DNA from: Lachnospiraceae bacterium UBA7729
Lineage (GTDB): Bacteria > Bacillota > Clostridia > Lachnospirales > Lachnospiraceae
Direction of reading: 5' to 3'
DNA: 21,743 nucleotides
Assembly: GCA_002482005.1 (NCBI GenBank)
Contig: DLFD01000064.1
Coordinates: 90,970-112,712 of the forward strand
Made by a program: the position numbers and the translations under genes. The notes beneath the pieces were generated by a model. The model saw only the letters and a list, made by a program, of their open reading frames with translations. It made no database searches and was not told where the DNA came from. Position 1 is the first letter of the stretch; each line of letters begins with the position of its first letter. Below are positions 5,967 through 14,315 of the stretch, piece after piece.

Positions 5967-8393
5967 ATGGCTGAAGTAGAGAAGGATAACGCGGTTTCAA
6001 GACATATTCCGGACGCTCATAAGGACACGGTGGAAGTGCCGGTAGGTCTCGGGAATATCAAGATGACACAGCCTTCCGGCGACTCCCAGACGCCGGAGGA
6101 CGTGACGGATGACCGCGCCGTGATCCGGCAGGCAGATGCCAGACCCAAGACGATGCAGGATTTCACCAGTCCGGATGTTCTGTATAAGGAGCTGATCTCA
6201 AGCATCCGCAAGTATCATCCGTCGGACGATATCTCGCTTGTGGAGAAGGCCTACAAGGTTGCCCGTGACGCCCATAAGGACCAGAAGAGAAAGTCCGGAG
6301 AGCCTTATATCATCCATCCGCTCTGCGTGGCGATCATACTCGCGGACCTGGAGCTGGACAAGGAGACGATCGCTGCAGGACTTCTCCATGATGTCGTGGA
6401 AGACACGGTCATGACCCTGGATGATCTCAGGAGAGAGTTCGGCGAAGAAGTTGCTCTTCTGGTTGACGGAGTCACCAAGCTGGGACAGCTGTCCTACTCC
6501 ACCGACAAGCTTGAGATGCAGGCGGAGAATCTCCGGAAGATGTTCCTTGCCATGGCCAAGGATATCCGTGTCATCCTGATCAAGCTGGCGGACCGTCTTC
6601 ACAACATGCGCACGCTTCAGTACATGAAGCCCGAGAAGCAGAAGGAAAAGGCACGGGAGACGCTGGATATCTATTCTCCCCTGGCGCAGAGGCTTGGTAT
6701 CAGCAAGGTCAAGGTCGAGCTGGATGACCTTTCCCTCAAGTATCTGGAGCCGGACGTCTATTACGACCTGGTTGAGAAGGTCGCACTGAAGAAATCAGAG
6801 CGACAGGCTTTCGTCGACGGGATCGTGAAGGATGTCTCCGCGAAGATGAAGGAATCTCACATCAAGGTGGAAGTATACGGACGTGCGAAACATTTCTTCT
6901 CCATCTACAAGAAGATGGTGAACCAGAACAAGACGATCGACCAGATCTATGATCTGTTCGCCGTCCGTATCATCGTCGATACGGTCCCGGACTGCTATGC
7001 GGCGCTCGGCATCATCCATGAGATGTACAAGCCGGTCCCCGGAAGGTTCAAGGATTACATCGCGATGCCGAAGGAGAACATGTATCAGTCGCTTCACACG
7101 ACGCTGATCGCTCCGAACGGTTCGCCTTTCGAGATCCAGATCCGTACGGTGGAGATGCACCGTGTTGCTGAATATGGTATCGCTGCCCACTGGAAGTATA
7201 AGGAAGCGTCTGACGGGAAGAAGATCAGCGCTGCCGAGGGGGCCCAGAGGGAAGAAGAGAAGATGAACTGGCTGCGCCAGATCCTGGAGTGGCAGCAGGA
7301 GTCGGACAACAAGGAATTCCTTTCCCTGGTCAAGAGCGACCTGAATCTTTTCAACGAGAATGTATACTGTTTTACTCCTGCCGGTGATGTCAAGACTCTG
7401 CCCAATGGATCGACTCCTATCGATTTTGCCTACAGCATCCATTCCGCTGTCGGAAACCGGATGGTGGGCGCCAGGGTCAATGGCAAGCTGGTCACGATAG
7501 ACTATGTCATTCAGAACGGCGACCGTATTGAGATCATCACCTCGGCCAATTCCAAGGGGCCGAGCCGGGACTGGCTTTCCATCGTCAAGAGTACTCAGGC
7601 TAAGAACAAGATCAATCAGTGGTTCAAGCAGGAGCGCAAGGAAGACAACATCCAGAGAGGCAAGGAAGCTCTTCAGAATTACTGCAGGGCGAAGGGCCTG
7701 AACTATCCGGAACTCGTGAGACCGGAATATACTTCGGTCACGACTGCCAAATACGGATTCCGCGACTGGGATTCCGTCCTTGCTGCAGTCGGACACGGCG
7801 GTCTCAAGGAAGGGCAGATCATCAACAAACTCCTGGAGTGCTATGCGCGCGACCACAGGAACAATGTCACCGATGAGGATATTCTTTCCGGCAGCGCTGC
7901 AAAGGAAGGCAGCAGGATATCGAGGTCGAAGAGCGGCATCATCGTCCATGGACTGAGCGATGTCTCCGTCAGGCTTTCCAAGTGCTGCAGCCCTGTGCCG
8001 GGTGACGAGATCATCGGCTTTATCACCCGGGGGCGCGGGATCACGGTGCACCGTACTGACTGTGTCAATGTCGTGAATCTTCCTCAGTCGGAAAGGTCCA
8101 GGCTTATCGAAGTGGAGTGGGCCGATGACGCCAGATCGGAGGCAGGCAGCAAGCTCTACACAGCTGAGATCAAGATCTTTGCCCACAACCGCACAGGGCT
8201 TCTTGTGGACATCACCAAGATCCTTACGGAAAGAAAGATCGATGTGCAGAGCGTATCATCCCGTACCAGCCGGCAGGGACTTGCCACGATCACCTATGAG
8301 TTCCAGGTGCCTGGCAAGGTCGTCCTGAAAGAACTGGTCGATAAGATCCGTCAGGTAGAGTCGGTCATCGATATTGAGCGCACAACGGGCTGA
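5967..8393 (+). CDS. relA: Bifunctional (p)ppGpp synthetase/hydrolase Rel
   Basis: Makes and degrades (p)ppGpp, the stringent-response alarmone, in association with ribosomes. Counting 808 residues from ATG 5967: HD hydrolase domain with IIHPL (115-119) and HDVVEDT (141-147); synthetase domain with YGRAKHFFSIYKKM (304-317), RFKD (360-363) and YQSLHT (373-378); TGS domain (about 464-527); zinc-finger/helical segment CCSPVPGDEIIG...HRTDC (673-699); ACT domain (about 730-806). RFKD is the RxKD form found in bifunctional Rel enzymes rather than the ExDD of synthetase-only RelA. ATG 5967 has AGAGG at 5957-5961; an alternative ATG at 5919 lacks any ribosome binding site. The N-terminus is about 60-75 residues longer than in common Rel proteins and looks disordered. 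A terminator follows. Confidence 0.95.
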   Translation: MAEVEKDNAVSRHIPDAHKDTVEVPVGLGNIKMTQPSGDSQTPEDVTDDRAVIRQADARPKTMQDFTSPDVLYKELISSIRKYHPSDDISLVEKAYKVARDAHKDQKRKSGEPYIIHPLCVAIILADLELDKETIAAGLLHDVVEDTVMTLDDLRREFGEEVALLVDGVTKLGQLSYSTDKLEMQAENLRKMFLAMAKDIRVILIKLADRLHNMRTLQYMKPEKQKEKARETLDIYSPLAQRLGISKVKVELDDLSLKYLEPDVYYDLVEKVALKKSERQAFVDGIVKDVSAKMKESHIKVEVYGRAKHFFSIYKKMVNQNKTIDQIYDLFAVRIIVDTVPDCYAALGIIHEMYKPVPGRFKDYIAMPKENMYQSLHTTLIAPNGSPFEIQIRTVEMHRVAEYGIAAHWKYKEASDGKKISAAEGAQREEEKMNWLRQILEWQQESDNKEFLSLVKSDLNLFNENVYCFTPAGDVKTLPNGSTPIDFAYSIHSAVGNRMVGARVNGKLVTIDYVIQNGDRIEIITSANSKGPSRDWLSIVKSTQAKNKINQWFKQERKEDNIQRGKEALQNYCRAKGLNYPELVRPEYTSVTTAKYGFRDWDSVLAAVGHGGLKEGQIINKLLECYARDHRNNVTDEDILSGSAAKEGSRISRSKSGIIVHGLSDVSVRLSKCCSPVPGDEIIGFITRGRGITVHRTDCVNVVNLPQSERSRLIEVEWADDARSEAGSKLYTAEIKIFAHNRTGLLVDITKILTERKIDVQSVSSRTSRQGLATITYEFQVPGKVVLKELVDKIRQVESVIDIERTTG

Positions 8394-8414
8394 CGGAAAG
8401 ACGGATGAGATCAT

Positions 8415-8443
8415 GGGCGGCCGCTGCTGCGGCTGCCCTTTTT
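8415..8443 (+). terminator. Terminator after rel
   Basis: GGGCGGCCGC (8415-8424), loop TGCT, GCGGCTGCCC (8429-8438) with one G-U pair, then TTTTT. It separates the apt-rel unit from the MBL-hemZ unit and lies upstream of the MBL ribosome binding site. Confidence 0.9.
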
Positions 8444-8478
8444 CAGTTCTCAGGAGAGAAAGAACAGGAGAAGATGCT

Positions 8479-9111
8479 ATGGCGAATCTGAAAGTCGATC
8501 ATCTGGAGCTCGGGATGCTCCCGACGAACACCTATCTGGTTGCGAATGAGGACTCGGGGGAATGCCTCATCATCGATCCGTCCGACGGATATGAAAAGAT
8601 CGAAGAGTGGCTTGCGCAGCACAAGGCAGCTCCGACCGCCATCTTTCTGACTCACGGACATGACGATCACCTTGGCTCCGTCAGCGAGCTGAAGAGAAGG
8701 TACGGAATCCTCTGCTATATCTCCAGAGACGAGGAAGAGTTCTGCGAGTCTACCTATTATAACCTTTCCCAGATGTTCGGCCACCCAAGGACGATCGAGC
8801 CGGATATGTTCTTTCTGGATGGTCAGAAGATGAAGGTCCTGGGAACGGAGATGACGGTCCTGCTTACTCCGGGTCATACGGTAGGAAGCGCCTGCTACTA
8901 TTTCCCTGCGGAGAAGATCCTGTTTTCCGGTGACACGCTGTTTCAGGAATCCGTCGGCCGGTCGGATTTCCCCGGCGGGAATACGCTTTCCCTGATTGCC
9001 TCTGTGAAGAAGCTGATGCAGCTGCCGGACGATGTTCTTGTCTATCCGGGGCACGGCGGACAGACCAGCATCGGTCATGAGAGAAAGTACAATCCTTATG
9101 TCAGGAAATGA
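8479..9111 (+). CDS. MBL-fold metallo-hydrolase (glyoxalase II-like)
   Basis: A cytoplasmic zinc-dependent hydrolase resembling hydroxyacylglutathione hydrolase/YcbL proteins; the true thioester substrate is unknown. The 210-residue sequence shows all metal ligands of the fold: THGHDDH (58-64, giving H59, H61, D63, H64), PGHT (H133), SGDTLF (D152) and YPGHGG (H192). It lacks the C-terminal substrate-binding domain of classical glyoxalase II, as is usual for the short YcbL type. ATG 8479 has AGGAG at 8466-8470; a longer reading upstream would run through the rel terminator and is rejected. Only 7 bases separate it from hemZ, so the two are co-transcribed. Confidence 0.92.
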   Translation: MANLKVDHLELGMLPTNTYLVANEDSGECLIIDPSDGYEKIEEWLAQHKAAPTAIFLTHGHDDHLGSVSELKRRYGILCYISRDEEEFCESTYYNLSQMFGHPRTIEPDMFFLDGQKMKVLGTEMTVLLTPGHTVGSACYYFPAEKILFSGDTLFQESVGRSDFPGGNTLSLIASVKKLMQLPDDVLVYPGHGGQTSIGHERKYNPYVRK

Positions 9112-9118
9112 GGCAGCT

Positions 9119-10639
9119 ATGAAGATCGCAGTCGTCCTGAACAATCGAAGCTACGAATATGATGTCTATACCCTCGTGATCGCTTTCTGGCCGGGTGTCC
9201 CCGTTCACGTATATGACCCGGGAGAAACATTTCCGGAAAAGCCGGATCTGATCATATCGGTCAGGATCGAGGAGAACGGAGCAGATATCACACTGATAGG
9301 GGAGGAAGGTACTGCGAATAGAAGGAGCGTATCTTTTTCTGACGGGAATGCCTCTTCCGGAGATGAGAATCGGCGGATCCTTGTTAAGAATGCGCTGAAG
9401 GGCTGCCTTTACGAACTATTGTCTTCCATGACAGGCATCACGCTTCCCTGGGGAAATCTGACAGGGATCCGTCCGGTCAAGCTGGCGTCTGAATTCCTGA
9501 AGGCTGAGCAGAGCAGGGAGACCAACCCGGAGAAAGGTTCCGGGACCCCGAAGGAGCGGGCAGTGAGAGACCTGACCGATACCTATTATGTCAGCAGGAA
9601 AAAGGCTCATCTGGCGGTTTCCATAGCGGAACGGGAACAGAAGATCCTAAGCAGGATCCATCCGGAAGAAGGCTTTTCCCTCTACATCGGGATCCCGTTC
9701 TGCCCAAGCATCTGTCTGTACTGCTCCTTCTCTTCCGGTACGATCGGAGTGTGGCAGAAGGAAGCGGACCACTATGTGGATACCCTGATCAAAGAGATCA
9801 GGGCGTGCGGAAGAGGGGCGGGAAGACCCTGCTTTCCGGGAAAGAAGCTGCAGACGGTCTATATAGGGGGCGGGACGCCGACAGTCCTTACTCCTGAGCA
9901 GCTGGAACGCCTTTTCTGTGCACTCGGGGAGAATTTTGACATGGATCATGTCCTGGAGTTCACCTGCGAGGCGGGGAGGCCGGATACCATCACGGCAGAA
10001 AAGCTAAAGGTACTGAAAAGACACCATGTCAGCAGGATCTCCATCAATCCGCAGACGATGAATCAGAAGACGCTCGACCTGATAGGGAGAAAGCATACGG
10101 TGGAGCAGACTGCCGAAGCGTTTCACCTTGCCAGGTCGATGGGCTTTGACAATATCAACATGGACCTGATCGTCGGCCTTCCGGGGGAAGGCCTTGCGGA
10201 AGTGGACAGGACCATGCAGGCGCTGGAAGAACTGGACCCGGATGATATCACGGTGCATGCCCTCGCACTGAAGCGGGCGGCAAGACTTGCTCTCCATATG
10301 GATGAATATGAAGCCATCTCTTTTCAGGCTTCGGATGATATCATGGAGAGGACCCAGGAGACCTGCAGCAGGCTGGGGATGACACCATACTATCTGTACC
10401 GACAGAAGAACATGGCAGGCAATTTTGAAAATGTGGGCTGCGCAAAGCCTGGCTGTGCGGGACTTTACAACATCCTTATCATGGAAGAGGTGCAGAGTAT
10501 CCTTGCCCTCGGGGCATCCGGATCGACGAAGATCATATGTCCGGACGGCAGGATCGAGAGAATCGAGAATGTGAAGGATGTAAGAAGTTATCTGGACAGA
10601 ATCGATGAGATGATCGCCAGAAAGGATCCGCTCAGGTAA
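9119..10639 (+). CDS. hemZ: Radical SAM coproporphyrinogen dehydrogenase HemZ
   Basis: An oxygen-independent coproporphyrinogen III oxidase-like radical SAM enzyme; HemZ of Bacillus is the namesake. It has 506 residues from ATG 9119, which has TGAGG at 9109-9113. The N-terminal 180 residues form the HemZ-specific region, with NLTGIRPVKL (113-122). The radical SAM cluster motif is PFCPSICLYC (C195, C199, C202), followed by YIGGGTPT. NPQTMNQKTLDLIGRKHT and DLIVGLPGE match the HemN/HemZ core. Whether heme is made is uncertain, because many Clostridia carry HemZ without a full pathway. It is the last gene of the MBL-hemZ unit and faces a minus-strand gene across 25 bases. In many Clostridia hisS-aspS follow; here they do not. 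Confidence 0.94.
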   Translation: MKIAVVLNNRSYEYDVYTLVIAFWPGVPVHVYDPGETFPEKPDLIISVRIEENGADITLIGEEGTANRRSVSFSDGNASSGDENRRILVKNALKGCLYELLSSMTGITLPWGNLTGIRPVKLASEFLKAEQSRETNPEKGSGTPKERAVRDLTDTYYVSRKKAHLAVSIAEREQKILSRIHPEEGFSLYIGIPFCPSICLYCSFSSGTIGVWQKEADHYVDTLIKEIRACGRGAGRPCFPGKKLQTVYIGGGTPTVLTPEQLERLFCALGENFDMDHVLEFTCEAGRPDTITAEKLKVLKRHHVSRISINPQTMNQKTLDLIGRKHTVEQTAEAFHLARSMGFDNINMDLIVGLPGEGLAEVDRTMQALEELDPDDITVHALALKRAARLALHMDEYEAISFQASDDIMERTQETCSRLGMTPYYLYRQKNMAGNFENVGCAKPGCAGLYNILIMEEVQSILALGASGSTKIICPDGRIERIENVKDVRSYLDRIDEMIARKDPLR

Positions 10640-10664
10640 GCGGGCCCCTTTCCGGCGTCTGGGT

Positions 10665-11771
10665 TCAGCCTTCTTTCGCGAAGGCTTCTGCGGCGGAGAC
10701 GATGTCTCCGAGAAGGGCATTGGTAAGACCGGAAGTATCGGTGATCTGCCAGATATTGCCATCGTTCTCAAGCGAGACAGTGATGGAAGAGGTCTTCGAC
10801 TGCTTTACTTCGCTGATCGCTTCATCGAGAAGGGATGAACTGACATCGGAAAGTTCATCCTGACCTGCGGAGATCGAAGCAGCTGTCCTTGCATAACTGA
10901 CAAGTTTCTTTCTGTAGGCGGCAAGGATCTCCGGCATGTCGACGCTGGTGATGCTGACGGATACAGACGCGACGTTTCCTTCGGTACGCACTTCCCCGAT
11001 GCTGTACGAATAAAGTTCGGAGATCTTCCGGAACAGGGTCTCATCGGGAGCGGCTAACTTTTCGGATGCCATCTTAAAGAGGTCCGAGGAAGAAAGCGCT
11101 TTCTCCCATTCCTCCGGCGACAGAAAGCTGTAGCGCGACAGATACACGGACAGGACGTCTTCCGGTTTCAGCAGGAAGGGATCTTTCAGCGCATCGGGAA
11201 GACCGCCGCTGAGAAGGCGCTTCAGTGCGGCGTCCGAATTCACGTGCCATCCGTCTGCATTCCGACTGACGGATAAGGTTTCCGTGATCTTCCCGGTGGG
11301 AAGATCATCCGCGTTCAGGATCTCCTTCATGATCGGAAAGAGATCGGCAGCGGAAGCTTCCGCAGGGGCATCAGTGCCGGATGCATACGCCGCGGCAAGC
11401 TGTCTTCTGCGGATCTGTGCCGCCAGCCATGCGGCATCCACATTCGATGCTTCGACCCTGACGGATGCTCCGGCATCCTCTGAGGTGCTGCCGAGGATCC
11501 GGAAGGAAAAGTTCCGGAAGAACAGCCGGACGGCTTCCTTTCCTTCTTCCGGAATGTCACTGAGGGAAGTACCCTGGGCTCCGCCGGCGGAATCCGGAAA
11601 GAGGACGGCTGCGGATCCTGAATCAAGATCTTCGATCTCCGACAGGCATTCTGAGACCGCCTTTTCAGGAGGAGTCAGGAATGGACTGCGGGCAAAGAAG
11701 AAGACTGCAGCGGCTGCGAAGGCAGCAGCCAGGATGGGGAATCTGATTTTGTTTCTGCGTAATGTTTTCAT
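10665..11771 (-). CDS. Membrane-anchored extracytoplasmic protein of unknown function
   Basis: I do not recognise a family with certainty. The 368 residues start with a basic stretch (KTLRRNKIR), then a hydrophobic Ala/Phe-rich segment (about 12-27) that would act as an uncleaved anchor or signal sequence. There is no lipobox cysteine. The rest is soluble, rich in Ser, Ala, Glu and Asp, with mixed helix and strand, and presumably lies outside the membrane. Start choice: two ATGs (11780, 11771) occur and neither has a ribosome binding site. A promoter whose -10 overlaps the first ATG makes 11771 the likely leaderless start. It is divergent from the exporter operon across about 270 bases, so shared regulation is possible. 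Confidence 0.75.
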   Translation of the reverse strand: MKTLRRNKIRFPILAAAFAAAAVFFFARSPFLTPPEKAVSECLSEIEDLDSGSAAVLFPDSAGGAQGTSLSDIPEEGKEAVRLFFRNFSFRILGSTSEDAGASVRVEASNVDAAWLAAQIRRRQLAAAYASGTDAPAEASAADLFPIMKEILNADDLPTGKITETLSVSRNADGWHVNSDAALKRLLSGGLPDALKDPFLLKPEDVLSVYLSRYSFLSPEEWEKALSSSDLFKMASEKLAAPDETLFRKISELYSYSIGEVRTEGNVASVSVSITSVDMPEILAAYRKKLVSYARTAASISAGQDELSDVSSSLLDEAISEVKQSKTSSITVSLENDGNIWQITDTSGLTNALLGDIVSAAEAFAKEG

Positions 11772-11778
11772 GAACTTC

Positions 11779-11807
11779 ATTGTAAAGAAAACGACAGACG
11801 AAGTCAA
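11779..11807 (-). promoter_or_regulatory. Promoter overlapping the 5' end of the minus-strand gene
   Basis: On the minus strand, TTGACT (11807-11802), a 17 nt spacer and TACAAT (11784-11779). The ATG at 11771 begins 8 nt after the last base of the -10, where transcription should initiate. Confidence 0.65.
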
Positions 11808-11946
11808 TATCGATAAACATAGATATGATGCACGGAAAATCTAGTCGCACTATTTTCACTCAACGTTCACAGTTTCGCATTATGATGAAACGTGTGCCAG
11901 AAGTACCTTTTGTCACACGCTTTGACGCACGGATTGCTTCGCTGCT

Positions 11947-11976
11947 TTGCAGCTCCCGCAATTGCGTCATTATGAT
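11947..11976 (+). promoter_or_regulatory. Candidate promoter of the exporter operon
   Basis: TTGCAG (11947-11952), an 18 nt spacer and TATGAT (11971-11976) would start transcription near 11983, giving a 60 nt leader. The same CATTATGAT string also occurs at 11878-11886 without a fitting -35. Assignment is tentative. Confidence 0.45.
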
Positions 11977-12042
11977 CAGCAAAAATACAGAGTCTGTTCT
12001 GCACCGGTTCGGGAATAGCAGACAGCGGATGGAGAAGATCGC

Positions 12043-13506
12043 ATGAAAAAGGCAGTAATCACCCTGATCGTGATCGGCGTCGTTGCCGGAACAGGCTACG
12101 GCGCATACAGAATGGGTTATCTTCAGAAATATGCCGGCAAGTATCTCGGGAAGGTGATCCCTGCCCTGGCGGTGGAAGAGACTGAGGGAGACGGCAGAGT
12201 ATCTTCCGATTCGGAGGATGCCGTACCGGTCGATAGTGTCAGGGTCGTTGCCAATCTGGGAAGCGGGAATGGCATGATCGAAAAGTTTGCCGGAGAGATC
12301 GAGCCCCAGGAAGAGAAGAAATACAGCGCGGAGAGCGGAAGAACGATCGACAAAACTTATGTCGAGGAAGGCGATAGCGTAAAGAAGGGAGACAAGCTCT
12401 TCTCCTATGATGTCGATGAGATGAAGGATAAGCTGGAACAGGCAGAGATCGATCTGGAACGCATGCAGAATGAGATCGATGTGTCCGAGGCGAAGCAGAA
12501 GGAACTCGAGAAACAGCTTGAGAAAGCCAGCACTCCGGAAAAGAAGCTGGAGGTGCTGTCGGAACAGAATACCCTCAAGCAGAACAAGCTGGAACTCAAG
12601 TCCAAGGAGAGCAAGATCAGCAGCATCAAGGAGCAGATCAGCAATTCCACGGTCTATTCGGATATCGACGGGGTCGTGAAGTCCGTGAATAAGAATGCCG
12701 GATCCGATTCATCCGATACGGATTATTCCGGTTCGGGAGATTCTTCGGCCTACATCACTCTTCTGAAGGTAGGGACTTACCGGGTCAAGGCTTCCTGCAA
12801 TGAACAGAATATCGCATCCGTCTATGTCGGGGAGAGGGTCCTGGTCCACTCGAGGGTGGATTCCTCGATCACATGGACGGGCACGGTGACGGAGATCAAG
12901 AAAGACCAGGGATCCGACAGTCAGAGCAGCGGATATGGCTACATGGGCTATGACACCGGTTCCGGTTCCACGAATTATCCGTTCTATGTCGAGCTGGATG
13001 ATTCCCATGACCTTATGCTTGGGCAGCACGTGTATCTGGAAGAGGACCTTGGCCAGGAAGATCACAGGGACGGGATCTGGATCGATTCCTACTACATCGT
13101 TGAGGAGGACGGCGGCAGCTATGTCTGGGCGGCTTCCGAAGACAATAAGCTTGAAAAGAGGAAAGTAGAGACAGGCGAAAGCGACGAGGACGAAGACAAG
13201 GTGCAGATCGTGAGCGGTCTTTCCGAGGACGACTACATTGCCTATCCGGATGGCTGCCAGGAAGGAGCTCCTGTCTCCTATAACGATGAGAACACAATCG
13301 CTGATGCCGGAGACCAGTATCTCTATGAGGAGACGGAAGGGGTCTACCGGGACCTGAGCGAGCTCGGCATCCCGGGACTTGATTCCGCCATGATGGCAGA
13401 ACTGAACGGTGAGACCGGGTATTACGGTGACGATTATGCTGACGAGGGTGACGACTATGGATATGAGTCGGAAGAGATGATCCCTCTTGATGAGTCGGAG
13501 GAATGA
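12043..13506 (+). CDS. HlyD/MacA-type membrane-fusion protein (adaptor 1)
   Basis: A periplasmic-adaptor-like subunit of a MacB-type ABC exporter, anchored by an N-terminal hydrophobic segment (about 4-22) with the rest outside the membrane. Of 487 residues: first lipoyl half with SGRTIDKTYVEEGDSVKKGD (98-117), a coiled-coil hairpin rich in Glu/Lys (about 125-202), second lipoyl half DIDGVVKSVNKNAG (207-220), a beta-barrel and a membrane-proximal domain. The C-terminus is a Tyr/Asp/Glu-rich tail (about 455-487). A Ser/Gly/Tyr-rich loop lies at about 289-310. GGAGAAG at 12031-12037 supports the start. It overlaps the ATPase gene by 4 bases (ATGA), which shows translational coupling. It resembles Bacillus YknX in role; the substrate is unknown. 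Confidence 0.88.
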   Translation: MKKAVITLIVIGVVAGTGYGAYRMGYLQKYAGKYLGKVIPALAVEETEGDGRVSSDSEDAVPVDSVRVVANLGSGNGMIEKFAGEIEPQEEKKYSAESGRTIDKTYVEEGDSVKKGDKLFSYDVDEMKDKLEQAEIDLERMQNEIDVSEAKQKELEKQLEKASTPEKKLEVLSEQNTLKQNKLELKSKESKISSIKEQISNSTVYSDIDGVVKSVNKNAGSDSSDTDYSGSGDSSAYITLLKVGTYRVKASCNEQNIASVYVGERVLVHSRVDSSITWTGTVTEIKKDQGSDSQSSGYGYMGYDTGSGSTNYPFYVELDDSHDLMLGQHVYLEEDLGQEDHRDGIWIDSYYIVEEDGGSYVWAASEDNKLEKRKVETGESDEDEDKVQIVSGLSEDDYIAYPDGCQEGAPVSYNDENTIADAGDQYLYEETEGVYRDLSELGIPGLDSAMMAELNGETGYYGDDYADEGDDYGYESEEMIPLDESEE

Positions 13507-14315
13507 CATTGATCCTGAAGCTAGACCATATCAACAAAGCATATCATACCGGGAAACTGGATGTTCCGGTCCTTCATGATGTCTGCCTTCATGTCGAAAA
13601 AGGCGAGTATGTCGCCATCATGGGACCTTCCGGAAGCGGGAAAAGTACCCTGATGAATATCATCGGCTGCCTTGACCGGCCGGATTCCGGAACCTACGAA
13701 CTGAACGGAGAGGATGTATTCAGCAGGGACGACCGTTCCATGGCTAATATCAGACTCCGCAATCTTGGCTTCGTGTTCCAGAACTTCCAGCTCCTGAACA
13801 GACAGAGTGCCCTCGAGAACGTAGCTCTTCCGCTTGTCTACGCGAAGGTCCCCAAGAAGGAGAGACGCGAGAGGGCAAGAGCTGCTCTGGAGAGAGTAGG
13901 CCTGGGAGACAGAGTCACATTTCTTCCAGGACAGCTTTCCGGCGGACAGAAGCAGAGAGTCGCGATCGCAAGAGCTATGGTGAACCGACCATCCATCCTG
14001 CTTGCGGACGAACCGACAGGAGCACTGGATTCCCACTCCAGCCTTCAGATCATGGAACTCTTCCAGCAGCTGAATGAGGAGGGAGTCACGGTACTGATGA
14101 TCACCCATTCGCCTGACATTGCGGCGTATGCAGGCAGAGTCTGCGATATCTTTGACGGCGTCATCTCCGAGAGGAACGGCACAGTCAATGCTGCCCAGGA
14201 AGCGGAGAGAAAAGCCGAGCAGGAGGCAGAAGAAGCGCTTGCGAAGATGAGAAAGCGTTCGGCGGACATGCTGAGGCACGGGTCCGAGGAAAAGGAGGAA
14301 CCTGATGAAAGCTAA
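13503..14315 (+). CDS. ABC transporter ATP-binding protein (MacB/LolD/YknY type)
   Basis: The cytoplasmic ATPase that drives the adaptor-permease exporter. In 270 residues it has Walker A GPSGSGKST (41-49), the Q-loop FQNFQLL (92-98), signature LSGGQKQR (145-152), Walker B ILLADEPTGALD (165-176) and the switch histidine in ITHSPD (H202). These match the MacB/LolD/FtsE subfamily. A charged helical extension rich in Ala/Glu/Lys (about 229-270) follows the normal end of the fold and is unusual. The start overlaps the previous stop by 4 bases and the end overlaps the next gene by 11 bases, so the order adaptor, ATPase, adaptor is translationally coupled. Confidence 0.95.
   Translation: MTLILKLDHINKAYHTGKLDVPVLHDVCLHVEKGEYVAIMGPSGSGKSTLMNIIGCLDRPDSGTYELNGEDVFSRDDRSMANIRLRNLGFVFQNFQLLNRQSALENVALPLVYAKVPKKERRERARAALERVGLGDRVTFLPGQLSGGQKQRVAIARAMVNRPSILLADEPTGALDSHSSLQIMELFQQLNEEGVTVLMITHSPDIAAYAGRVCDIFDGVISERNGTVNAAQEAERKAEQEAEEALAKMRKRSADMLRHGSEEKEEPDES

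Noticed and set aside
6795..8186. 463-residue minus-strand frame inside rel
   Set aside because: It is antisense to a clearly conserved gene; the length comes from codon bias, and no domain is seen.
11778..11807. Longer starts (TTG 11807 or ATG 11780) for the minus-strand membrane protein
   Set aside because: Both fall within the -35/-10 promoter elements, so they would not be on the main transcript.
11825..12046. 73-residue plus-strand frame ahead of the exporter operon
   Set aside because: No ribosome binding site at its ATG, it spans the likely promoter, and its composition looks unlike a real protein.
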